Shown: positions 7,716 to 15,850, counted from the stretch's first letter. The stretch is 32,417 nt of DNA from Chloroflexota bacterium (GCA_016866215.1 VGNE01000043.1:1-32417); one strand, 5' to 3'. The notes: generated by a model from the sequence alone, not told the origin. Program-made: numbers and translations.

Positions 7716-8978
7716 CTACGCCCTCACAGTTTCGTCCGCTGTTACACGCACAGTCTGATGGGTTTCACTTGTCAAACGATGATCCACCACTCGCAGGTAT
7801 TTCACGCCAAGCGAAAAAGCCAGCAGACCATAGGCGATGATGCCAATGCCTGTCACCCATTCCACAAGAGACGGGGTGTAACTCGCGTAGGTTACCGTTG
7901 TCTGACCGGGCAGGTATGAGATCACTGTCAGTAAGCCGACGAGATTGGTATCGAAACGCATGGCAACCACACCACCCACGATCATCACCATGGCCAGCAT
8001 CCGCCAGAAGGGAGCTGAACGCAGGGGTCGGTAGAGCAGGATAACGGTCGGAAGAAGCGCGCCTAAGATCATCTCGCCGAACCAGAAGTTGAAGGAGAGA
8101 GTCCCTCTGGTGAGAATTTCAAATGCTTCGGTGCGTCCGGGTTCGTAGGTGTAGGTTTGAGCAAGCCAGTCCCAAAAGCGGAAGTATAGATAGCCGATCA
8201 TCATATAGCCCAGGAATTGCGCAACGCGCTCGATGAGAATATCATTTACTTTGGCTTTTGGGGTCAACCTTGCAGAAAACATGGACGCAAGCAAGGTGAG
8301 CGCAATGCCGCCGACGATGGCCGAAAACATGAACACGACAGCCATTTCAGGTTTGTACCAAATGGGCCGCGCTTTGATCACGCCATACATTGCGCCAAGC
8401 GAGGATTGATGCAGGCTGGAAAGCCCGAGGCCGATGATGGCAAGCACAGGCGCATAGTGATGAACTTTTTCCATTTTTTCTGTAATGCGCGGATATTTTT
8501 TTCGAAGCCATTCCAAGGATGCGAGGATGGGCATGGTCTCAAGGACAAGCACTGTCAGGTAAAGGATCACGCACATGGTCACTTCCCACATCAGGGAGTG
8601 TGTATTCCAATATACAAGCGCTTTCCAAAAACGGTCGGGGCGGCCAATATCCAAAACAAGCGCCAGCATGGCCATGGTGTAACCGATGAGTCCCACAAAT
8701 GTGGCTGTGCGCGCAATGGGGGCATAGCGTTTGAGTCCGAAGAGATAGACACCCACGCACAAACTGAATGCGCCCGCGCTCAGCGCAATGGCGGAGAGAT
8801 CAAGGGTGATCCATAAACCCCACGGTACCAGATCGGTCAGGTTGGTGATGACCAGTCCTTTCCAGAAGACCAGAAGCCCGCCGACCAAAGCGCTGAACAG
8901 GATCATGCCAAGCAAGGCAAGCCATAGACCCCAGGCGGTAAAGATATTTTCGCGAATCGTTTTGAGGATGGATTTCAT
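7716..8978 (-). CDS. NrfD/HybB-family quinone-interacting membrane subunit
   Basis: 420 residues from the ATG at 8978; the longer frame to 9062 overlaps the ferredoxin gene, while a GGAGAG site sits just before 8978. About ten hydrophobic helices are visible. Typical family segments are VPWGLWITLDL near the start, LDIGRPDRFW and LSSLHQSSLGAMYGV, the last characteristic of the HybB/NrfD subfamily. These proteins carry no heme and exchange electrons between menaquinol and a ferredoxin-like subunit. The start lies one base after the ferredoxin stop, so the two are translationally coupled. It is last of the five-gene - strand operon. Confidence 0.92.
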   Translation of the reverse strand: MKSILKTIRENIFTAWGLWLALLGMILFSALVGGLLVFWKGLVITNLTDLVPWGLWITLDLSAIALSAGAFSLCVGVYLFGLKRYAPIARTATFVGLIGYTMAMLALVLDIGRPDRFWKALVYWNTHSLMWEVTMCVILYLTVLVLETMPILASLEWLRKKYPRITEKMEKVHHYAPVLAIIGLGLSSLHQSSLGAMYGVIKARPIWYKPEMAVVFMFSAIVGGIALTLLASMFSARLTPKAKVNDILIERVAQFLGYMMIGYLYFRFWDWLAQTYTYEPGRTEAFEILTRGTLSFNFWFGEMILGALLPTVILLYRPLRSAPFWRMLAMVMIVGGVVAMRFDTNLVGLLTVISYLPGQTTVTYASYTPSLVEWVTGIGIIAYGLLAFSLGVKYLRVVDHRLTSETHQTVRVTADETVRA

Positions 8979-8979
8979 A

Positions 8980-9765
8980 TTAACTCTCCGTCTCAACTTT
9001 GCGGACAGGCACAACGCCGGCTGGCAAATAATACACACGACAGCCCGTGCCCAAATTTTCACGCAAACGATAGGATGGATATTTCTTCAAGAGCTGGCTG
9101 ACATTTGAATTCGGGTCATTGAGATCTCCGAGTACGCGCGCGCCCGTGGGGCAGACCACACAACAGGAGGGGGTCGCTTCATCGTCCACACCAGGGGCGA
9201 GACCCAGCGCGAGACCGCGGTCAATGCGCTGATAGCAAAATGAGCATTTCTCCGGCACACCGCGTGGACGCCGTTCCACTTCAGGAGCGCCCCATTCAGG
9301 CACGGCAGGATTTTCACCTTCGAAGGCTTCCCAATTGAAGGAACGCGCTTCATACGGGCAGGCGATCTGGCAGTACCGGCAGCCAATGCACTTGTCGTAA
9401 TCCATCATCACGATTCCGTCGTCGCGGTAATAGGATGCGCCCACCGGGCAGACCTCCACACACGGGGCATGTTCACAGTGCATACAGGGGCGTGGAAGAT
9501 AGGTCATTCTGCCATCCAGCATGCCTGTGCTGGTTACCTTGTTCCACTCAATATCAGGGTTGACATCATTGCGAGCCTGGCAGGCCAGCGTACAATATCC
9601 ACAGCCTGTGCAGTTGGACTGGTCAATGACCATGGCCCACTGACGCTCGCCTTTCGCATCTTCGGATGCGTCCGCCTTTGTGATGGCACGTGTACCTGCG
9701 GCGACTGCAAGCCCGACAGCGGTAAGTTTTATAAAGTCGCGGCGGCTGATATTCTGATCATTCAT
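8980..9765 (-). CDS. Periplasmic ferredoxin with four [4Fe-4S] sites (NrfC/HybA/DsrO type)
   Basis: 261 residues from the ATG at 9765, which has a GAGGAGG site six bases upstream; a GTG at 9771 abuts that site and is a poorer start. A twin-arginine signal (SRRDFIKL, 7-14) indicates export folded. Cysteine groups lie at 52/55/58/62, 94/97/102/106, 126/129/132/136 and 174/177/201 or 202/205, enough for four cubane clusters. It is the electron carrier between the NrfD-like membrane subunit and the multiheme cytochrome. The start overlaps the end of the octaheme gene by eight bases. Confidence 0.93.
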   Translation of the reverse strand: MNDQNISRRDFIKLTAVGLAVAAGTRAITKADASEDAKGERQWAMVIDQSNCTGCGYCTLACQARNDVNPDIEWNKVTSTGMLDGRMTYLPRPCMHCEHAPCVEVCPVGASYYRDDGIVMMDYDKCIGCRYCQIACPYEARSFNWEAFEGENPAVPEWGAPEVERRPRGVPEKCSFCYQRIDRGLALGLAPGVDDEATPSCCVVCPTGARVLGDLNDPNSNVSQLLKKYPSYRLRENLGTGCRVYYLPAGVVPVRKVETES

Positions 9766-10741
9766 TTTCACCCTCCTCAGGCTGCTGATGCTTTACCTCG
9801 CGGCGATAAAATCTCTCGAGCCATGGCGCCAGCACAATGCCGCCTGCCAGACCTAAAAGCCCGGCAAGACCCGCATATCCCATCGGGCTGACGGGAGTCG
9901 GCTCAGGTGTTATTTCCACGACAGGTACAGCCTCTGGAACAACCGCATTTGCAACTGGGATCGTTTCACCTGTGCTGACAGCCTCCGCACTGGAATGCAT
10001 CTGGGCTGAATGGCAGGTATTGCAGGTTTGCAAACTGGCTTTGAACGAGTGATCTGAAACTGAGTGTGGGGCATAATCGGTTGCTTCAAGATGCTCCAGG
10101 TGGCAATCAACACAAGAGACGCCTTTCTGATGGTGCAGGGTGTATGGAAATTCCATGCTCGCTTCATGATGGCAGTTAATGCACAGTTGCGACACATCGT
10201 TATAACCGGAAGCATCGCGGACAATCGTGAACTTCAAGGAAGCGCTGTGCGGATCGTGGCAGGTGGTGCATTCCATACCCCGCTGATAATGTGTACTGCC
10301 CTGCCAATCCTGCCAGCCAAAACGCGTATCACTATGGCAGCGTCCGCACAGGTCCGGGCTGGTATCTGTTGAGATCGTCGTCTTGGGATGCTCCCCGCCC
10401 TCATCCACGTGGCAGGCCGAACAGCTGATATCGGCAGATTCCCATGTGGCAGTCGCGGGATCATACCCAGTGGTATGGCAAACTAGGCACGCGCCTGGCT
10501 TGCCCTGACTCTCCCAATCTGCAAGAAACACGGGGTCAGTTCCAGATTTGCCATGCGAGCCGTTCATCCACTTCATTTGAAATTCAGTATGGCAAACGGC
10601 GCAGTCGTCATTACTGCCGCTGGCTTGCTGATCCACAGGCGGGGTAACTCCCTCTTGCGCCTCCACCGCCATCAATGTAATCCCCGCAAATATCAGGGCG
10701 AAGGTCAAAGCGATCATTATCCGATTGAACCAGGAAAACAT
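9758..10741 (-). CDS. Eight-heme cytochrome c with C-terminal membrane anchor
   Basis: 327 residues: signal sequence (about 5-28), eight CxxCH sites at 47, 85, 107, 132, 158, 187, 210 and 240, an Ala/Pro/Val-rich linker (255-285) and one membrane helix (about 287-307) with a short charged cytoplasmic tail. The CHDPHS and CHHEA segments are typical of NrfB/DmsE-like and octaheme electron-transfer proteins; there is no obvious catalytic site. The AAGGAGATGCAAAC leader gives a strong start at 10741. With the ferredoxin and NrfD genes it forms a multiheme-FeS-NrfD module resembling part of Nrf, Qrc or alternative complex III systems. No molybdopterin subunit lies nearby. Confidence 0.9.
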   Translation of the reverse strand: MFSWFNRIMIALTFALIFAGITLMAVEAQEGVTPPVDQQASGSNDDCAVCHTEFQMKWMNGSHGKSGTDPVFLADWESQGKPGACLVCHTTGYDPATATWESADISCSACHVDEGGEHPKTTISTDTSPDLCGRCHSDTRFGWQDWQGSTHYQRGMECTTCHDPHSASLKFTIVRDASGYNDVSQLCINCHHEASMEFPYTLHHQKGVSCVDCHLEHLEATDYAPHSVSDHSFKASLQTCNTCHSAQMHSSAEAVSTGETIPVANAVVPEAVPVVEITPEPTPVSPMGYAGLAGLLGLAGGIVLAPWLERFYRREVKHQQPEEGENE

Positions 10742-10762
10742 GTTTGCATCTCCTTATTAAAT

Positions 10763-11113
10763 TCATACATGCGCATGTGTATGTATACGAACCGCAGGCA
10801 CAGGCGCATCGCGGAACACTTCACAATCCAGACAATCTTCGCGCAAATGTCCGTTGGGCAAACGACGGGTCTGCCAGCAAGGTCTTTCACCCGAAGCTAA
10901 ACGCAGTGCTGTTTGTTCGACAGAAACACGCTGCTCTTTACAGCAGGGCATTTCATCTTTAACAAGCAATTTCAGCTCCTGTTCCGCTTCCGCCTGCCAG
11001 CGCGCATCCAACTTGTGAAGCATAAAAACAACCAGGGCCGTCACAGCCAGCGGCACGACCAGTCTCAGTAAAACACCGCTCAAAACAAAGAGAATGATAT
11101 TAAGGGTATCCAT
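10763..11113 (-). CDS. Small membrane protein with Cys-rich tail, function unknown
   Basis: 116 residues: one N-terminal helix (about 5-32, with LLRLVVPLAVTALVVF), an acidic/basic stretch, then cysteines as PCC (about 56-58), PCW and a DCLDC group. The PCW...C..C layout is reminiscent of a small metal-binding or two-CW-like motif, but this is only a resemblance. It sits 21 bases upstream of the octaheme gene and six bases after a 40-codon gene whose helix resembles its own. It may be an assembly or accessory subunit of the multiheme-NrfD complex. Confidence 0.65.
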   Translation of the reverse strand: MDTLNIILFVLSGVLLRLVVPLAVTALVVFMLHKLDARWQAEAEQELKLLVKDEMPCCKEQRVSVEQTALRLASGERPCWQTRRLPNGHLREDCLDCEVFRDAPVPAVRIHTHAHV

Positions 11114-11119
11114 GCCGCC

Positions 11120-11242
11120 TCACGATTTCAGCCAGTAATTGGCCTGTTGATGGCGAGCCCATTCACCCACAAGCAGAAGCAAACCGAACGGCAAAACCAG
11201 CCGAACCAGGAAGAGCAATAAGATGATCTCAGAACCGTTCAT
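11120..11242 (-). CDS. 40-residue single-helix membrane protein
   Basis: ATG at 11242 with a strong AAAGGAG site six bases upstream; TGA at 11120. The peptide begins MNGSEIILLLFLVRLVLP and continues FGLLLLVGEWARHQ, one membrane helix with a charged end. The core RLVLPFGLLLLV parallels RLVVPLAVTALVV in the next gene, so the two may be related by duplication. It is first in the - strand operon, six bases from the next start. It could be a small structural subunit of the membrane complex; no family is recognised. Confidence 0.6.
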   Translation of the reverse strand: MNGSEIILLLFLVRLVLPFGLLLLVGEWARHQQANYWLKS

Positions 11243-11270
11243 CGCAATCTCCTTTCTTTATCCTGCCTAT

Positions 11271-11299
11271 AGGATACGCCTTCCTTAAAACAAAGTAAA
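11271..11299 (-). promoter_or_regulatory. Candidate promoter of the NrfD-type operon
   Basis: On the - strand TTTACT (11299-11294) and TATCCT (11276-11271) are separated by 17 bases, 29 bases upstream of the 40-codon gene. The hexamers are imperfect matches to a sigma-70 promoter. Confidence 0.35.
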
Positions 11300-11406
11300 T
11301 TCTGCTCACTCCCCATCTTGGATGCAGGACTCACACATCTTTCCCAGCCGAAACCTGTGGCTTACACCCCATACATTTCCCAAGTTGATAGTGGATTCAC
11401 CCCATT

Positions 11407-11439
11407 AAAAACGCAGGTCACGCTTGAAGCGTGACCTGC
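11407..11439 (-). terminator. Rho-independent terminator after the response regulator gene
   Basis: 13-bp perfect arms (11413-11425 and 11427-11439) around a single G, followed on the - strand by GTTTTTA. It ends the two-component operon before the NrfD-type operon begins. The rest of 11243-11479 shows nothing else beyond the candidate promoter. Confidence 0.8.
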
Positions 11440-11479
11440 CAACTTTCCGATTCACAAATAACGTATTACGAATTACGCA

Positions 11480-12130
11480 TCATGCCTTAATAATCCCCTT
11501 GCGGATCGCATATCTCACCAACTCCGACCTTGAATGTAAATTCAACTTCCGCATGATATTCTCACGATGACGTTCCACCGTCTTCGGGCTGATGACCAGC
11601 AGTGTGGCGATCTGATCGTTGCTCTCGCCCTCTGCAAGGTGGGTTAAGATCTCCCGCTCACGTTCGGTCAATCCATCAAGATTTATCTTTTGATCCGCCA
11701 TATGTTCGATGCTGAAAAAATCACGCACCAGCAACTTCGCCAGCGATGGATATAAATATACTTCCCCATTTGCCGCCGCTTTAATGGCTGTGATCAATTC
11801 CTCGGGAGCGGCGCGCTTGGGCACATAGCCCGAAGCGCCCGCATCCAGCATCTGGAAGAAATATTCTTCATCTTCGTGTATGGTCAACGCCACGATATAC
11901 ACCTCTGGGAATTTATTTTTTATCTCGCGCGTGGCTTCAATTCCAGTTTTATCAGGCAAGCCAATATCCATAAGAATGACATTGGGTTGCACGCGCTCGG
12001 TTTCCGTCAATGCCTCTGCGGCAGAGCCAGCCTCCCCAACAATTTCCATTTCCCTTTGACTGCCCAGGAGCATTTTCAGGCCTGAACGCACAACCGCATG
12101 ATCATCCACCAATAGCAAACGAATTGTCAT
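11480..12130 (-). CDS. NarL/FixJ-family response regulator
   Basis: 216 residues. Receiver domain 1-120 with the acidic pair D9-D10, phosphoacceptor D55 in ILMDIGLPD and the conserved Lys in YVPKRAAPEE. The C-terminal LuxR-type helix-turn-helix (about 150-212) has LTEREREILTHLAEGESNDQ and the recognition region SPKTVERHRENIMRKL. The ATG immediately follows the kinase stop with no gap, so it is the cognate partner. The operon lies directly upstream of and co-oriented with the multiheme/NrfD operon, which is a natural but unproven target. Confidence 0.95.
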   Translation of the reverse strand: MTIRLLLVDDHAVVRSGLKMLLGSQREMEIVGEAGSAAEALTETERVQPNVILMDIGLPDKTGIEATREIKNKFPEVYIVALTIHEDEEYFFQMLDAGASGYVPKRAAPEELITAIKAAANGEVYLYPSLAKLLVRDFFSIEHMADQKINLDGLTEREREILTHLAEGESNDQIATLLVISPKTVERHRENIMRKLNLHSRSELVRYAIRKGIIKA

Positions 12131-13591
12131 TTATTCCTCTTTCCTGACCACACGATAAGGGATCACCGCTTCCACCTCGGTCCCGTAATCGGGGCGCGAG
12201 TGCAATTCCACGCTTCCGCCCAGCAGAGCGGCGCGCTCCGCCATGCCCGCCAACCCAAGCGAGACGCGCCCAATACGATTTCTTACCGCATCCATATCAA
12301 AACCTATGCCGTTATCACGCACCAGAATATGCACGGATTTTTCCTTGTAATCCATGCTTATACTCGCACTGTTGGCACGCGCGTGTTTGATGATGTTATT
12401 CAACGCCTCTTGAATAATGCGGAAGATGGCGATCTTCACGGTTTCATCGAGGGACTGTTCTTCACCTGTAATATCCACCCTGACGATCAGGCCTGTCATC
12501 TCCTGCACGCGACTCGCGTACCACCTCAAAGTAGCGGATAAACCCAGGTCGTCGAGGTGGGCAGGCCTCAGGTCCGAGATGATGCGCTGCAATTCCCTTA
12601 AGGAGTCAGATGTAAGGACTTGCAATTGCTGGAGAGTATCGCCCTGCCCTTTGCGATGTTTTGATTCAACTGAAAGGCCGCGCAGCCCCATGCCTATGGC
12701 CGTGAGGGACTGGCCTGTTTCATCGTGCAGATCACGCGCAATGCGCTGCCTTTCGGCTTCCTGCGCGGAAACAACTTTTCTGAATAACTCAGTGCGCAGT
12801 TCTTCACGCTCCTGCGCCTCGTGCAAACGGGCATCCTGCAGTTCTGCGAACTTGTGGTCACTTTCCACCTGAAAGGCACGCAGAAAACGAATGACAAATA
12901 CCGACGCAAAAATGGCCGCGACCGCCCGCAATAACTGGATGGGAAAGCCAAAGATATCCATAAACAATTCAGAGTTTAGAAAAGTGGAAGGGGGTAATTT
13001 GCTTGGCGCAGTAAAGATCTGCCCGACCAGGCTGTACCAGCCAAATGCAACCGCAGCCCACAAACTATCGCGGCCAAAGCTAACAAGCCCCGCACGACGA
13101 AATGCGCGTTGCTGGACCACAAGCCCAGCCGCGGCAAGCAATCCCGCAGGGATGGCCAGGGAATAGCGCGTCCAGACAACCACAACGATGTAAATATCTG
13201 CAAGAACATACATACTTTTGATGGTCAGCAAGCCATAAACCCAAACTGCTTCCAACGCGAGAGGAATGATGAGACTCACCCGCCATGTGGATTCGCTTCC
13301 CAACACGAGATAGGCGCCGAAGGCCGCCAATGAGAGAAAGGAAAAAGCCAAAAGTGACAGAGCGATCAGGGGATAAATTGCGTGCAACAGACCGCTCAAA
13401 TGCCCCATGAGCTTGAACATTTCCAGCCATTCATGCGCCGCGTGGACAAGTCCAAACCCCGCCAATGGACGGAGGGCCATTCTCAAACGAGCATCTGTGG
13501 AACGACCACCTTCCATTGCCACCAGCGCACCCATGCTGAAAAAAGCAAGTCCATAAAAAAAATAGATGACAATGAGAACTGATTGGTTCAT
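12131..13591 (-). CDS. Membrane histidine kinase, HisKA_3 type (NarX/DegS-like)
   Basis: 486 residues. The N-terminal about 240 residues contain roughly seven hydrophobic helices, a membrane-embedded sensor region without a recognisable PAS, GAF or periplasmic loop. A charged coiled coil (about 243-285) leads to the dimerisation/phosphoacceptor box ARDLHDETGQ with His289. The ATP-binding domain has the N box QEALNNIIKHA and the G1 box DNGIGFD. Such kinases pair with NarL-type regulators; the partner gene follows with zero spacing. The signal is unknown, though the surrounding redox genes suggest a respiratory or membrane cue. Confidence 0.93.
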   Translation of the reverse strand: MNQSVLIVIYFFYGLAFFSMGALVAMEGGRSTDARLRMALRPLAGFGLVHAAHEWLEMFKLMGHLSGLLHAIYPLIALSLLAFSFLSLAAFGAYLVLGSESTWRVSLIIPLALEAVWVYGLLTIKSMYVLADIYIVVVVWTRYSLAIPAGLLAAAGLVVQQRAFRRAGLVSFGRDSLWAAVAFGWYSLVGQIFTAPSKLPPSTFLNSELFMDIFGFPIQLLRAVAAIFASVFVIRFLRAFQVESDHKFAELQDARLHEAQEREELRTELFRKVVSAQEAERQRIARDLHDETGQSLTAIGMGLRGLSVESKHRKGQGDTLQQLQVLTSDSLRELQRIISDLRPAHLDDLGLSATLRWYASRVQEMTGLIVRVDITGEEQSLDETVKIAIFRIIQEALNNIIKHARANSASISMDYKEKSVHILVRDNGIGFDMDAVRNRIGRVSLGLAGMAERAALLGGSVELHSRPDYGTEVEAVIPYRVVRKEE

Positions 13592-13606
13592 ACTTTTTTA
13601 TCAGAA

Positions 13607-14509
13607 TTACTCTTCCTGTTGGCGCAAGCGCGCACCACATATCCGGCAGAAACGGTCGCCTTTCTTGGCGCGTGTGCCGCATTGCGGACAATATGCATCC
13701 TCGTCATTCTCTTCGCGCTCTTCATGAGTATGTGATCTGCGCCTCGATTTTTTGGAGGAAGCGCGGCCTGCCTGCCAGTAATATGCAATTCCGCCTACGA
13801 TCATCACCATACCCAAGCCGCCGATAATATATGGCAGGGAATTATTTAGTGAAACCCGCCCCGTTGTGTTTTCATCCAACGGTGCGACGGGTTGAATCCC
13901 CTGCGGTGGCGCAACCAATGTATCGGTAGTCTTTTCATATTGCAGGTTTAAGGCAAATTGTTCACCTTTGACAAGTTTTACAAATCCGCTATCGTAATAA
14001 TTGCTTCCATTCTCCTGTGAAATGGATTCATAAGCTGGAGACATTGAAATAGCAGTCACGTCCCTGGGTTCCAGCACAAGCACATGGAATTGATCCACTG
14101 CATACGCGCCATCCCATAAATAGGAAAAGATGCGCTGGTTGCCATTGAATGAGAGCGGTTGATAATACTCAAAACGATAGACTGTGTTCTCGCTGATCGT
14201 CAGGGTGAAGACCTGCCATTCCGCCTCCGCTTTTGGCCCATCGAACAAGGCGTTCAAAAAAGTACCGTCACTTGCCAGCGATGCGACTGCGATTAGGTTG
14301 GCTTCCTGCGGAATACGAATGGTCAGGTCCACCGGGAAGGATGAGTCTGCGGCAACTTGAAAATCGGCGATCACCAACATACTAGGCTGGTCATATTCTG
14401 GCCAGAGCTGAACGGTCATATTGGCAATGGTCACATTATTTTGTGCAGATGCAAAAGTTGGAAATACAAACAACACCCCCAACCCTAAAAACAAGAACAG
14501 CTTGCGCAT
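13607..14509 (-). CDS. Exported membrane protein with C-terminal zinc ribbon
   Basis: 300 residues from the ATG at 14509, which follows a TTTGGAGGT site; the in-frame ATG 12 bases earlier would put that site inside the gene. It has a signal peptide (2-22), then about 200 residues of probable beta-rich extracytoplasmic domain without cysteines. A membrane helix (about 225-245) follows, then a basic/acidic linker with SKKSRRRSH. The cytoplasmic zinc ribbon ends the protein with CPQCG and CRICG, two CxxC knuckles about 15 residues apart. Fifteen bases separate it from the kinase gene, so it is probably co-transcribed and could feed an outside signal to it. The extracytoplasmic domain is not recognised. 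Confidence 0.75.
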   Translation of the reverse strand: MRKLFLFLGLGVLFVFPTFASAQNNVTIANMTVQLWPEYDQPSMLVIADFQVAADSSFPVDLTIRIPQEANLIAVASLASDGTFLNALFDGPKAEAEWQVFTLTISENTVYRFEYYQPLSFNGNQRIFSYLWDGAYAVDQFHVLVLEPRDVTAISMSPAYESISQENGSNYYDSGFVKLVKGEQFALNLQYEKTTDTLVAPPQGIQPVAPLDENTTGRVSLNNSLPYIIGGLGMVMIVGGIAYYWQAGRASSKKSRRRSHTHEEREENDEDAYCPQCGTRAKKGDRFCRICGARLRQQEE

Positions 14510-14745
14510 GGATACCTCCAAACGATAAAGTTTTCCTTATCTTACCATGCCGCTTTTAGGAAGGGCATAGACGAAGTCACGCACAATTGCAGATAAATGT
14601 CACCCTTTTTGTTTGGGGCATGCTTGCAAATGCCTTCGGGGAGAAATCTTCCGAATTACTCTGCAAACATCATTCGCCTCCTCAACCCACATTTCCACAC
14701 GAAGGTAACAGTTCTCCAGAGTTTCGCTCAACGCGTCAAGACCAC

Positions 14746-14779
14746 CATTTTCGAGCGGACACGCTGTTGATTTCGGGGA
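14746..14779 (+). repeat. Island repeat copy A
   Basis: Core GAGCGGACACGCTGTTGATT (14753-14772) continues TTCGGGG and ends two bases before a TATAAT (14781-14786) ahead of the first antitoxin gene. The core recurs at 15526, 16115 and 16850. It is preceded by CATTTTC as in copy C. The stretch from 14510 to here shows no gene. Confidence 0.75.
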
Positions 14780-14804
14780 GTATAATTATTTCAAGAGGTG
14801 CGCC

Positions 14805-15035
14805 ATGACCAATTTAGAACAAACCATCATGCTTGAAATTTCCACTTTGCCAGAATCTCGTCTGACCGATGTGTTGAAGTATGTTCGCTTCATCAAACTT
14901 GGTTTGGCAGACAGCGGCGAGATCGAAAAACGCTTTGATGAATCATGGAAGCGTGTGCGCGCTCGCGCGAAGGAAATGAACATCACACAAGAAGATATTG
15001 ACGCCGAAATCCGCGCGGTGCGTGAGGGGAAGTAA
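14805..15035 (+). CDS. Antitoxin of a PIN-domain toxin
   Basis: A 76-residue protein starting after an AAGAGGTG site. The N-terminal half contains LPESRLTDVLKYVRFIKL, like the DUF2281-type helical segment. The C-terminal half is highly charged and ends ITQEDIDAEIRAVREGK, a layout common for antitoxins of COG1569-type PIN toxins. The stop codon overlaps the toxin ATG by one base (TAATG), giving translational coupling. TATAAT lies 18 bases before the start. It would neutralise the toxin and probably bind its own promoter. Confidence 0.75.
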   Translation: MTNLEQTIMLEISTLPESRLTDVLKYVRFIKLGLADSGEIEKRFDESWKRVRARAKEMNITQEDIDAEIRAVREGK

Positions 15036-15439
15036 TGCGCGTGGTCATAGATACGAACATCATCGTTTCAGGTTATCTTGGCGGCGCGCTGGAAGCAATC
15101 ATCGTTGCATGGAAATCGGGGAAGTTTACACTGGTTGTAAGTGACGCCATTGCCGATGAATACCACACAATTTTGAAACGACCCAAATTCAAAGTCGAAC
15201 ACGCAGAACTGGATGATTTTTCCGCGCTTCTCCTCGACAAAGCAGAATTTGTAATCCCTTTGGAAACAGCCAACGCCATCCTTGCCGATCCAACAGACAA
15301 TAAATTTCTTGAAGCAGCTATTGCAGGAAAAGTTAATCTTATAGTCAGTGGGGACAATCATTTGCTGGAATTAAAATCTTTCAGAGAAATTCCCATCATC
15401 ACTGCGCGAGAATTTATCACCTGGCTGGAAAGTCAGTAA
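15035..15439 (+). CDS. PIN-domain toxin, COG1569-like
   Basis: 134 residues. The PIN acidic residues are visible: D6 in VVIDTNI at the N-terminus, Glu in ISDEY-like ADEYHTIL, Asp in LADPTDNKFLEAA and Asp in LIVSGDNHLL. Full length for this family, so probably an active Mg-dependent ribonuclease that cleaves RNA when the antitoxin is lost. It overlaps its antitoxin gene by one base, and island repeat B follows 13 bases after the stop. Confidence 0.88.
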   Translation: MRVVIDTNIIVSGYLGGALEAIIVAWKSGKFTLVVSDAIADEYHTILKRPKFKVEHAELDDFSALLLDKAEFVIPLETANAILADPTDNKFLEAAIAGKVNLIVSGDNHLLELKSFREIPIITAREFITWLESQ

Positions 15440-15452
15440 TTCTCTGCCTGGG

Positions 15453-15548
15453 GGTGGTCGAGTAGGCGGCGGGACTCAACGCATCTTTGCAAGATCACTC
15501 ACCTCCGCCGCCGTATCGAGACCCGAGCGGACACATTGCTGATTTCGG
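15453..15548 (+). repeat. Island repeat copy B with hairpin
   Basis: Begins GGTGGTCGAGTAG and folds: GGCGGCGG (15465-15472) pairs with CCGCCGCC (15505-15512), extended by GGTCGAGTA against GTATCGAGACC. It ends with the core GAGCGGACACATTGCTGATT. Copy D has the same design but a different, still self-complementary stem. Confidence 0.75.
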
Positions 15549-15579
15549 TCACATCCTAATTTTCTGATAAGATCCCGTC

Positions 15580-15848
15580 ATGCCAGTCATCGCAATGTTT
15601 TACGGCTTGATTGTGTCCATGTACTTTCTGGATAACAGGCAACATAAATCGCCTCATATCCATGTCAAATATCAGGACGAAGAGGCGGTGTTCAGGATTC
15701 CTGATGTGAATTACTGGCAGGAAGCATTCCATCCGCAAAACTAAAACTCATCTCCGCATGGATCGAACTCCATCAAGATGAACTAATGGCTGACTGGCAA
15801 CTCGCTGTCAGTGGACAGCAACCTTACAAGATTGACCCTCTCAAATAA
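15580..15848 (+). pseudogene. DUF4160 protein gene, frameshifted
   Basis: The first frame, from the ATG at 15580, gives MPVIAMFYGLIVSMYFLDN, then HKSPHIHVKYQDEEAVFRIPD, the classic DUF4160 N-terminus, but then runs to an early stop at 15742-15744 (54 residues). In another frame the family C-terminus continues (GSIPSAKLKLISAWIELHQ, then DELMADWQLAV) to TAA at 15846. One missing G after 15706 (GATGTGAA for GATGGTGAA) restores a full protein of about 89 residues. DUF4160 proteins usually pair with DUF2442, which starts three bases later. Either a real loss of function or a sequencing error. Confidence 0.85.
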
Positions 15849-15850
15849 CC

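Noticed and set aside
7574-7840. Open frame rich in Val/Tyr/Thr starting at the end of the NapC-like gene
   Set aside because: It runs through octamer repeats, the terminator and the antisense of the NrfD gene; codon use and peptide are repeat-driven.
8217-8816. Long + strand frame within the NrfD gene
   Set aside because: Antisense shadow; the - strand product has full family motifs.
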